Position numbers and translations under genes: made by a program. From Litorivita sp040371945 (GTDB taxonomy: Bacteria; Pseudomonadota; Alphaproteobacteria; Rhodobacterales; Rhodobacteraceae), in assembly GCF_040371945.1 (NCBI RefSeq), contig NZ_BAABWS010000001.1, forward strand, positions 744,001 through 808,000: 64,000 bases of DNA. The letters are read 5' to 3'. Shown piece after piece: positions 25,965 to 32,753 of the stretch (positions are counted from its first letter, which is position 1; each line of letters begins with the position of its first letter). Under the pieces are notes generated by a model. It saw only the letters and a program-made list of their open reading frames with translations, did not search any database and was not told the origin of the DNA.

Positions 25965-26241
25965 ATGGCCTGAAATCCAAATCTGTTGTGTCTTGCCAAG
26001 CGGTGTGGCCACGCTGCCGTTTGAAGGTGGCACGATTACATGCCGTGTTACGCTCGGCCATATCAATGCGCCCGACACGGGCCTCTTGAAAGAACTTAAA
26101 ACAAAGGCGGAAGCTGTACCCTGGCGGAACGCCAGAATACGCGATGAGGCCATTTCGACGATCGAGGTCAGGGGTGATATTGACGAAGAAACGCGGGCGA
26201 ACCTGCTCGCTCATATCCGCCAAACAGCTTGGTATCAGTGA
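25957..26241 (+). CDS. Hypothetical island protein
   Basis: A 94-residue protein, not recognised. It is overlapped by the small-terminase-like gene, so the two are co-translated. It has beta-rich character at the start (EIQICCVLPSGVATLPFEGG) and helical character at the end. No membrane segment or cysteine motif beyond a CC pair. Confidence 0.55.
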   Translation: MTEWPEIQICCVLPSGVATLPFEGGTITCRVTLGHINAPDTGLLKELKTKAEAVPWRNARIRDEAISTIEVRGDIDEETRANLLAHIRQTAWYQ

Positions 26242-26668
26242 TCTCTAATCCTTTTGTTTCTCTATGGCCGTGAATAAACCTTCCCGATCAACCACTTAAA
26301 GCGCCTTCATTCTGAAGCCTGAACGCAGGCCCAATCTGGTCGCTGGCTTGGATTGTCCCAACGTAAGGGTATGGCGTTCATATCGGTCTGACATTCAAGA
26401 CAACCCGGGGCAGTTTCTTACGACAGTAGGTGCACCCATTGACCTCATTAGACAAATGGAGCTGGACCTATTGTGTGACGACGCCGCCAACATTTAACGC
26501 ACGAATGTCAAACGCTGGTCCCCCATAGCAGACAGACACGGCAATCTGTAATCGTGCTGCGGTTCGTTTTCCTTCTTTTCCTGGACTCAGCTCGCTACGG
26601 GGCCAGCGCGGAGCGGCTGATAGGCTGGCTGGCCTTGTAGCTCACCGACATTTTGAACCGAGGATGCC
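26242..26668. other. Non-coding spacer in the island
   Basis: 427 bp without a convincing gene. A possible 32-codon GTG frame near 26432 has no ribosome site. No terminator with T-run was seen. It separates the terminase-like pair from the coiled-coil pair, so a promoter is likely here. Confidence 0.35.
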
Positions 26669-27328
26669 ATGGACAAAAATCAAATAGACAAACGGCTTGT
26701 TGAGCTGCGGGCTGAAAAACTGCGCCTCACAGGTGAACTTGAAACCGCCCGCACAGAAGCGCGTGAAGCCCTGATCGCTGGCAATAAGCCAACCGCGTTC
26801 GCCGCCGCACTGGCTGAACGCATCTCCATCGTGGATGATGCCATTGCTGAACTTACCGCTCGACTGAGCACGGCCAGTGAGAATGGAGAACGCACCAATC
26901 GAAAGCGCCGTGCTGAAGCTGCATTGGACGCGACACGTGATCGGGTAAAACTGGCCAAGGCCGTAGATCAAGCATTGGCTGATTTAGCAGCAAACTGGAC
27001 CGCATACACAGAAGCTCTGCGCAAAGACGTTGGACAAGTCTCTGGTGCTGGCGGCGACGTAACAGCAGTTGAGCGGGCGCTGACAAACAACCGTACAGCT
27101 GAACCACTGGTCAAAGCCATGATCCAAGTCGGTGGCGTAAAACTCACACGTTCCCTTGGCATCGACACCCCAATTCGTGAACGCCACGCAAGCTCTTTGG
27201 CGGATGCCGAGGGGCGTGTCTCTGACAGCCTGCAAGTCGAACTCTTGCGCGTCCAAGCCTCCTCGCCACAGCCTAATGTGTCGAAGCAAGCACAAAAAGA
27301 ACTTGAACAAATGGAGGCTGCACGATGA
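26669..27328 (+). CDS. Coiled-coil island protein
   Basis: A 219-residue protein whose first 110 residues are a heptad-rich coiled coil (DKNQIDKRLVELRAEKLRLT onward), followed by a Gly-rich turn and a second helical region. No enzymatic motif. It lies with a second coiled-coil gene that starts inside its stop (ATGA overlap). In phage-like context such pairs may be scaffold or capsid-size-redirecting proteins; this is a guess from architecture. Confidence 0.6.
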   Translation: MDKNQIDKRLVELRAEKLRLTGELETARTEAREALIAGNKPTAFAAALAERISIVDDAIAELTARLSTASENGERTNRKRRAEAALDATRDRVKLAKAVDQALADLAANWTAYTEALRKDVGQVSGAGGDVTAVERALTNNRTAEPLVKAMIQVGGVKLTRSLGIDTPIRERHASSLADAEGRVSDSLQVELLRVQASSPQPNVSKQAQKELEQMEAAR

Positions 27329-27768
27329 GCATCGAAGGCGAAAAGCACGCTGCTGAGCTGGCCAAATTGGAACAGCGACGCAAAGAACTTGAAGACGCAT
27401 TGCAGCGATTGGCCCGGGATGAGGCCGAAGCCCAAGAGGTCGCTGAATTGGCCCAAGAGGTCGAGCAGCTTGAACAACTAGTCGAGACCACACGAGCGGC
27501 CGCAAATATGGGGAAAACGATGAACCACAACGATGTAAAAAAAGCGGCTCGGTCCAATCGGGAAGCGGCTGAAACGGCTCTCGATGATATGGCCAAGTCC
27601 ATGCAGGCAGAGGACGAGACCTTCGAAAAGGCCTATGGCCGCGCACTGGATACCGCGATTGGTATCCAACTTATGAAGACGCGAGACGATGCCCAAGAAC
27701 TTGAGCGCAACGGCGTCACTTCAATGGACGTGGCCGAGGCCCACAATCTACTAAGGGTAGGGAACTGA
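27325..27768 (+). CDS. Second coiled-coil island protein
   Basis: A 147-residue, almost wholly helical, acidic protein (EKHAAELAKLEQRRKELEDA at the start; coiled coil to about residue 60, then a more globular helical end). It overlaps the preceding gene by 4 bp, and the following small gene starts two bases after its stop, so it is the middle of an operon. Function unknown. Confidence 0.6.
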   Translation: MSIEGEKHAAELAKLEQRRKELEDALQRLARDEAEAQEVAELAQEVEQLEQLVETTRAAANMGKTMNHNDVKKAARSNREAAETALDDMAKSMQAEDETFEKAYGRALDTAIGIQLMKTRDDAQELERNGVTSMDVAEAHNLLRVGN

Positions 27769-27769
27769 T

Positions 27770-27973
27770 ATGACACAGAAAACGAGACAGACCCAACTTT
27801 TTACGGGCGGTGTGTTTGTCGGCGACATGGACAACCCGGTCGTTAAATCTGACGAGGCGCAGGCAAAGGTGCCAACGACCCGCAAGATCGACAATATCGT
27901 GTCAGTGACGCAGGCCGAATACGATGCACTTGCCGAACCTGACGCAAGCACGATGTACTTGGTTGCCGATTGA
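27770..27973 (+). CDS. Small tail-fibre-like peptide
   Basis: 67 residues. The C-terminal half (IDNIVSVTQAEYDALAEPDA, then STMYLVAD) is a motif common at the ends of phage tail or minor structural proteins. Its stop overlaps the start of the next gene by one base. A structural or adhesion role is plausible but unproven. Confidence 0.6.
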   Translation: MTQKTRQTQLFTGGVFVGDMDNPVVKSDEAQAKVPTTRKIDNIVSVTQAEYDALAEPDASTMYLVAD

Positions 27974-28149
27974 TGCAGGCCTTCTTGAATGGCCTTGGTT
28001 TTACGGCGGCGTTCAACCCAAACCACCCACCTAAAACTGGTCAAGCTGTGCGCACCTTGAAGGTCACGCGGGCACAATTCGAGGCCATCTTCCCGACGGA
28101 TGGCCCGCTGTTGCCCAGACCTGGTACGATCTATCTGCTGAAAGCTTGA
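27973..28149 (+). CDS. 58-residue paralogue of the preceding tail-fibre-like peptide
   Basis: ATG at 27973 overlaps the TGA of the previous gene. It encodes 58 residues ending TRAQFEAIFPTDGPL then PGTIYLLKA. This mirrors the previous protein's TQAEYDAL...TMYLVAD ending, so the two are probably a duplicated motif. It is closed by a terminator directly after its stop. Too short for confident family assignment. Confidence 0.55.
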   Translation: MQAFLNGLGFTAAFNPNHPPKTGQAVRTLKVTRAQFEAIFPTDGPLLPRPGTIYLLKA

Positions 28150-28155
28150 CCACTA

Positions 28156-28195
28156 GAAAGACCCGCGTCTGCGAAAGGCGTGGGCTTTTCTCGTT
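28156..28195 (+). terminator. Terminator ending the island's structural-like operon
   Basis: GAAAGACCCGCGTCT pairs, with G-U and a bulge, with AGGCGTGGGCTTTT across a GCGAA loop; TTTTCTCGTT follows. It isolates the tail-like genes from the cargo genes. Confidence 0.6.
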
Positions 28196-28447
28196 CCGTT
28201 TGGTGAACTGAGTGGCAACCGAACCAGGCAACAGTAGTCGAATGCGATCACATTGGTCTATTTTGGGCCTCCAAAGCCAACGAAACTTGCAATCAATTGA
28301 TTTACATTACGTTTCTTGCCTACATCACGAGACTTCGTATCCAAATATTGAAAAACCATGAGAAGCTTCATTCTCCAGATTGCCCTATCACGCCTTCCAC
28401 TCTAAGTTGATCTCTATATCAGCATTTACAAAGAAGCATTGTTCTTA
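28196..28447. other. AT-rich spacer ahead of the thymidylate-synthase-like gene
   Basis: About 250 bp with markedly lower GC than the phage-like operon. It must carry the promoter of the two-gene thymine-chemistry operon. No operator repeat was recognised. Confidence 0.35.
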
Positions 28448-29449
28448 GTGACTTACATCGCAGCCAATAATTTAGATGACCTGATGCATAAGGTTTTCGA
28501 AATGCTTCTCGATGGCAAGAAACGTGTCAAAGCGACCAAGGGTTGGAATTACGAAGAATTTGGGGTGACCCTTGGTCTAAGATATCCTCGGGCAAGGCTG
28601 AGTCGATCTGAGTCGCGTCAGATTCTGGCGTCTTGTTTGGGGGAATTGCTTTGGTACCTAAATGGTTCTGATCAGCTGGACTTCATTCAGTACTATTTAG
28701 CAAGGTATGACAAAGCATCTGATGACACCAAGACAATACACGGCGCATACGGCCCGCGGTTATTGAGTAGTAACGGTCAAAACCAGATTGAAAATGTTAT
28801 TCAATTGCTGCGTAGGAAGCCTACATCCCGAAGGGCCGCTATACAGCTTTTTGAAGCTCGCGATTTGGTGGCGGACTACAATGACATTCCCTGTACTTGC
28901 ACAATGCAGTTCATGATTAGAAATGGACGGCTGAACATGATAACATACATGCGGTCAAATGATGCTTACGTTGGCTTACCGCATGACATATTTTCTTTCA
29001 CAATGCTTCAAGAGGTAATGGCTCGTAGCCTGGAAACCGAACTCGGTTTTTATAGGCACTCAGTAGGAAGCTTGCACCTGTACGAACCCAATGTTGAGGC
29101 TGCCCAGCGCTATCTTTCGGAAGGCTTTCAAGATACAAGGCCTATGCCTTTGATGCCCAAAAAGGACCCTTGGGAGAGCATCGAGATTGTTAAGAAGGCT
29201 GAGGCTTCCTTGAGGTTAAAAAGTGGTGCATCCATCCGAGACCTGAAGGATCAAGTTGAGCCTTTTTGGGCAGATCTTATTCGAATATTGCAAATCTATT
29301 CTTTAAACAAATCTGGTGCAGACAAACGCGCTATCATTTCGTTGAAAAATGAAATGGTTTCAGATGTCTACGAATCTTATGCTAGGAAATTCGAACGCCG
29401 AGCAGCGCTTCGTCCGGAACAACCTGAACTACCATTGGAGAAACAATAA
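28448..29449 (+). CDS. Thymidylate synthase homologue (cargo)
   Basis: A 333-residue ThyA-fold protein. Core motifs match: ELLWYLNG near residue 63, HGAYGPRL near 98, the nucleophile Cys in IPCTCTMQF at about residue 149 (C146 in E. coli ThyA), the phosphate/substrate segment RSNDAYVGLPHD near 174, and GSLHLY near 216. ThyA methylates dUMP using methylene-THF; related phage enzymes hydroxymethylate pyrimidines. The sequence is divergent and the C-terminus differs from ThyA. It is coupled (TAATG) to a predicted thymine-modifying pyrophosphorylase. GTG 28448 is chosen; TTG 28439 is possible. Confidence 0.82.
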   Translation: MTYIAANNLDDLMHKVFEMLLDGKKRVKATKGWNYEEFGVTLGLRYPRARLSRSESRQILASCLGELLWYLNGSDQLDFIQYYLARYDKASDDTKTIHGAYGPRLLSSNGQNQIENVIQLLRRKPTSRRAAIQLFEARDLVADYNDIPCTCTMQFMIRNGRLNMITYMRSNDAYVGLPHDIFSFTMLQEVMARSLETELGFYRHSVGSLHLYEPNVEAAQRYLSEGFQDTRPMPLMPKKDPWESIEIVKKAEASLRLKSGASIRDLKDQVEPFWADLIRILQIYSLNKSGADKRAIISLKNEMVSDVYESYARKFERRAALRPEQPELPLEKQ

Positions 29450-30393
29450 TGCCTGGCCAATATAGAGATCTCGCCACCCAACTCGACACACGGTTGCTTG
29501 ATTTCAGTCAAAATGTGACGGCATTGCCTGGGGTCGCGTCACCTCAACATCGGCGTGTACTTACGTTGCAAATTATTGATAGCCTCCGAAGAACTCAGTT
29601 TGTGCGCTCAATATCTATCAGACCCGTAGTTGCTGCTCGAAGCGACCCCTTGAGCGGTCTATTTGACCCCCTGAGAGCGGCCGTACACTTTAGGAATACC
29701 GGTCAATTTGATGAGGCCCATTGGGTTGCTTTTCTGGGGACGCATTGCGGAAAGCATGAAACTTATGGCTGGCGCCTAGCTGCTGCGGTTTATAGCGGAC
29801 TACAGTCACCGAACCCGTGGTCCTGGGCAAATGTGTCAGCCAATCCTGGTCAGTTCACCAACTGGTTGACCAACAATCAGCAGGTGATGCTTAACGGCCA
29901 AAATCACTATCATTTTAGTAACCATCGAAAATACGAATCCCTAGACGTGACCAAGCAGAACCATACTGGACTGGTAGTATCGTCATATGTGAATTGGGTT
30001 AACCAGTTTGGCGGGCATTCAGCACTGTTGAACGCTATACAAACCGAAGTAGGTCAGAACCCAACGGCGGTCTTCGATCGCTTTTTCTCATTGATGAGCG
30101 CAAATGTCGTGCGCTTTGGCCGATTGGGAACCTTCGATCACGTTTGCATGCTTGGCAAGTTAGACCTGGCCCCAATTGTCCCAGGAAAAACATACATTAA
30201 GAATGCGACAGGGCCACGAAAAGGAGCTCACTTGCTTATCGATGGGCAACGGGATGGGACAACGCCTGCAGGAACTCTCGAAGCAAAGCTTATCGAGATA
30301 GGCGACTTTCTTAATTTGGGTATGCAAGAATTAGAGGATTCACTCTGCAATTGGCAGAAGAATCCAAGCCTATATACGCACTTCGTTGGTTAG
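29449..30393 (+). CDS. Predicted alpha-glutamyl/putrescinyl thymine pyrophosphorylase, clade 3
   Basis: A 314-residue soluble protein. Segments such as GKHETYGWRLAAAVY, FSNHRKYESLD and FGRLGTFDHVCMLGKLDL match my recollection of the aGPT-Pplase3 family, predicted by comparative genomics to work on hypermodified thymine bases (helix-hairpin-helix glycosylase-like fold). No biochemistry is known to me for this clade. Its ATG overlaps the stop of the thymidylate-synthase homologue by one base, so the two proteins are made together. Annotation by family memory, not by search. Confidence 0.66.
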   Translation: MPGQYRDLATQLDTRLLDFSQNVTALPGVASPQHRRVLTLQIIDSLRRTQFVRSISIRPVVAARSDPLSGLFDPLRAAVHFRNTGQFDEAHWVAFLGTHCGKHETYGWRLAAAVYSGLQSPNPWSWANVSANPGQFTNWLTNNQQVMLNGQNHYHFSNHRKYESLDVTKQNHTGLVVSSYVNWVNQFGGHSALLNAIQTEVGQNPTAVFDRFFSLMSANVVRFGRLGTFDHVCMLGKLDLAPIVPGKTYIKNATGPRKGAHLLIDGQRDGTTPAGTLEAKLIEIGDFLNLGMQELEDSLCNWQKNPSLYTHFVG

Positions 30394-30404
30394 TAGCGCC
30401 GAAC

Positions 30405-31469
30405 TTAATTCCATTTGTACCGTCGCTTGAGAAAATTCATTTTGGAGGGGTGTATTTGTTCCGCATGCTGCATTTGGCCGACAAGAATGCCAGGAGAAAT
30501 TCCAAGCTTATACGCCAAAGCTATCAATGGTTTTGCCGAAATTTTTACTTTGGCAAGTAAGGGACGGTATTCCATTGGCACTAAGACGTCAGAGGCAAAA
30601 CTGTTTGCCTCACTTTCAAACTCATCGCTGTCTACAAAGTTGCCTTCAAGGAACATCTTTGTTTCGCGATGAAGTACTAAGTGACCTATTTCATGAAATA
30701 GCGTGAACCAGAAATGATCATCCGACAAATGGCGAAAGCTAAGTTGTAAGATGGCTCTATTGTTCTCAACTATCCGAGTTGCTCCACTTGCACGACATCC
30801 TTTGGGGGCCCGAACAACAGCAAAACCCACACCACTCTCAGCAAGGATACTTTCTAGTTTTGGAAGAAAGTCACCTGGGTTCGCCCTGCGGCACAGTGCT
30901 TTTATCCCGTCGACATTTTCCAGCAAACTATCCGCATCAAATTCTGGAAGATCACGTATTGCCGCAATTTGCTCACCTTTACGCAACCATGCCAAAGTCG
31001 CAGCTGCATCATTTTCGAATGAAAAGGTCGTACGAAATGCCACTCCAGCGATGGTGCTTTCATACTTTTGCTGCCACTCTCGCAAGTTATCACATTCAAA
31101 AAAATCTAGACTATGTTCGATTTTTTCTTCGGCTGATCTAGTTGACGGCAACCATCCGAACCGAGCCATTTCTGCATATGGCAGCGAACGGACCCACTCT
31201 TTCTCATCAGGGAGGTCCGGAAGTCCGCGTTGCTCTTGAAAAATTTGATCGCGCCGCAACCAAAACTGTGCGCTTCCACCTAGGAATTCAGCCAATGCCG
31301 AAGCCATACCATGGTCAAAAGCGGCATCTTCCTTAACTATATCCAAAACACCTATGCCGACGTTGGAGACTAGCTGGTCCATCGTCTTTCCGCTCAGATC
31401 TAGCAAATCAACGATTGAAGATGCAGGGCTCGATTGCCAATCGGATACGAATTGTTGCGTACGACTCAT
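30405..31469 (-). CDS. XRE-ImmA/IrrE metallopeptidase antitoxin
   Basis: A 354-residue protein. The N-terminal part (about 1-75) is an HTH-like antitoxin region. The C-terminal part carries the ImmA/IrrE zinc site HEIGHLVLH near residue 266 and a downstream ESEANSFASDVLVP helix that supplies the third ligand. Such proteins cleave or control repressors. It overlaps the toxin gene by 4 bp (ATGA) and ends 11 bp from the thymine-chemistry operon, convergent. It is likely the antitoxin and autorepressor of the pair. Confidence 0.85.
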   Translation of the reverse strand: MSRTQQFVSDWQSSPASSIVDLLDLSGKTMDQLVSNVGIGVLDIVKEDAAFDHGMASALAEFLGGSAQFWLRRDQIFQEQRGLPDLPDEKEWVRSLPYAEMARFGWLPSTRSAEEKIEHSLDFFECDNLREWQQKYESTIAGVAFRTTFSFENDAAATLAWLRKGEQIAAIRDLPEFDADSLLENVDGIKALCRRANPGDFLPKLESILAESGVGFAVVRAPKGCRASGATRIVENNRAILQLSFRHLSDDHFWFTLFHEIGHLVLHRETKMFLEGNFVDSDEFESEANSFASDVLVPMEYRPLLAKVKISAKPLIALAYKLGISPGILVGQMQHAEQIHPSKMNFLKRRYKWN

Positions 31470-31807
31470 TCTGCTCCCCTGACTTCAACTACCTTTAGTC
31501 GAACAACCTCTTGCCAGTCAATCTGACCTGAGCTCGACCTTACGACATTGGCTGGACCAGCTTCAGCTTTCAGGACAATCCTTGCTTTTAGAGCCGATGT
31601 TACCGTGCCCAGTTGATCGTCAAGTTGAAAAAGCCCCGAGAGTAATTTCAGTTCGCTACCATCATCAACGGCGTCAATATCAGCCAACCTATCGTGAAGA
31701 AATCGCGCACATTCACTACCCAGTTTTTTAACTGCGGAATTCCTGTTTTTGCAAATCCGTCTTACTTCTTTGGTACTAAAGGATAATTCCAACCGCACAA
31801 ACCTCAA
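31466..31807 (-). CDS. HigB/RelE-like toxin
   Basis: A 113-residue basic protein. FSTKEVRRICKN then AVKKLGSECARFL and LHDRLADIDA match the HigB 'killer' type (LRxxC....KLG....L..RLADL). Toxins of this type are ribosome-dependent mRNA nucleases. First gene of a two-gene operon with the ImmA/IrrE protein, the usual toxin-first order. It would help to keep the island in the chromosome. Confidence 0.72.
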   Translation of the reverse strand: MRFVRLELSFSTKEVRRICKNRNSAVKKLGSECARFLHDRLADIDAVDDGSELKLLSGLFQLDDQLGTVTSALKARIVLKAEAGPANVVRSSSGQIDWQEVVRLKVVEVRGAE

Positions 31808-31885
31808 TTTTTCTCCAAGGTTACTAAGAGCTCAATTCAATTGAAAGGGGTGAGCGCTCTCATAGGTTGATTTTCTTGAGGATTT

Positions 31886-31971
31886 TGGTGCGGGCGGGGG
31901 GACTCGAACCCCCACGGGCATACGCCCAACAGATTTTAAGTCTGGTGTGTCTACCATTCCACCACGCCCGC
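31886..31971 (-). tRNA. tRNA-Leu(UAA) carried by the island
   Basis: A complete class II tRNA of 86 nt with encoded CCA. Acceptor GCGGGCG pairs with CGCCCGC. Anticodon loop CTTAAAA gives UAA. There is a long variable arm (TTGGGCGTATGCCCG) and T-arm GGGGG-TTCGAGT-CCCCC. It differs from the broken host gene in several paired positions, so it is a diverged homologue, not a recent copy. It lies inside the right attachment core. Confidence 0.95.
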
Positions 31972-32076
31972 ATTTGGCGTTTTCTTCAATTTTCTGCATT
32001 GGGCCTATATCGGGCTTCAAAACAGTCTCTCAGTCGCAACGCCTTGTTCCGTATGCGTTTAACCGCACAGAAGTAG

Positions 32077-32087
32077 GGATTTTAAGT
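32077..32087. repeat. Right attachment-site core repeat
   Basis: GGATTTTAAGT, identical to 17637-17647. Sequence to its left is island DNA; sequence to its right is the 5' half of the host tRNA-Leu. Confidence 0.82.
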
Positions 32088-32117
32088 CCGGTATGTCTAC
32101 CATTCCATCACACCCGC
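32077..32117 (-). pseudogene. 5' half of the split tRNA-Leu(UAA) gene
   Basis: Minus-strand reading: acceptor GCGGGTG, D-arm, anticodon stem and loop up to ACTTAAAATCC, then island DNA. The next bases do not rebuild a variable arm, T-arm or acceptor, so integration did not restore the tRNA. With the 3' half at 17593-17647 it makes one full tRNA-Leu. Confidence 0.88.
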
Positions 32118-32170
32118 ACGCGACATTCCTATAGCCGCCCGCCGCTGGTGCGTCGAGGGGGGGCGGCGCT

Positions 32171-32653
32171 CTAAAGCTGGTCGCCCAGCGCGTTTTCCTT
32201 CACCGCCTCCATCGCCACATAGGTCGAGGTCGCGGCCACATGCGGCAGCGTCGAAATGCTCTCGGCTAGAACGCGGCGGTATTGCGCCATGTCTTGCGTG
32301 CGCACCTTGAGCAGATAATCGAAATTTCCGGCGATCAAATGTGCCTGTTCGATCTCGCCCACCTTAGCCACCGCCGTATTAAAGGCGGCCAAGGCCGCTT
32401 CGCGCGTATCGTTGAGCCGCACCTCGACAAAGGCCACATGATCAAAGCCCAGCCGGATCGGATTGACCGTCGCGCGATACCCCGTGATCACCCCCGCCTC
32501 TTCGAGCCGCCGCAGCCGTGCCTGGGTCGGGGATTTCGACAGGCCGATCCGCTTGGCCAGATCGGTGATCGATATCCGCCCGTCCGAGGCCAGAATCGCC
32601 AAGATCGACCGGTCAAAGCGATCCAGTTGGGAAAACTCGTTTTGCATCATCAT
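32171..32653 (-). CDS. putR: Lrp/AsnC-family regulator of putA
   Basis: A 160-residue protein with an N-terminal HTH (ITDLAKRIGLSKSPTQARLR) and a C-terminal AsnC ligand domain. It is divergent from putA across a 100-bp gap. This arrangement is typical of PutR, which activates proline oxidation in alphaproteobacteria in response to proline. Three ATG codons in a row open the gene; the first is taken. Confidence 0.88.
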   Translation of the reverse strand: MMMQNEFSQLDRFDRSILAILASDGRISITDLAKRIGLSKSPTQARLRRLEEAGVITGYRATVNPIRLGFDHVAFVEVRLNDTREAALAAFNTAVAKVGEIEQAHLIAGNFDYLLKVRTQDMAQYRRVLAESISTLPHVAATSTYVAMEAVKENALGDQL

Positions 32654-32753
32654 ACCCGAAAATTTCAGTCCGTTTCACTGCAGCATCGAAGAAATGCGGA
32701 AACTTAGCAATGGAATTTCGCGATACTATGGCTCAAATGACCGGAGCCACGTA

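Larger units (their letters stand above)
17637..32087. mobile_element. Integrated phage-satellite-like genomic island in tRNA-Leu(UAA)
   Basis: About 14.45 kb bounded by direct repeats GGATTTTAAGT (17637-17647 and 32077-32087), which lie in the anticodon loop and stem of the broken tRNA-Leu. The left end carries the integrase. GC content and codon use are visibly lower than in the flanks. Contents: integrase, HTH proteins, primase-polymerase and SF3 helicase, iterons, small-terminase-like protein, tail-fibre-like peptides, a nucleotide-chemistry gene pair, a toxin-antitoxin pair, permuted tRNA-like genes and a complete tRNA-Leu. There are no capsid, portal or large-terminase genes, so it resembles a satellite or PICI-like element rather than a full prophage. 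Confidence 0.85.

Noticed and set aside
28439..28447. TTG start for the thymidylate-synthase homologue
   Set aside because: Open in frame, but the GTG three codons later has better spacing from AAGAAG; kept only as an alternative.
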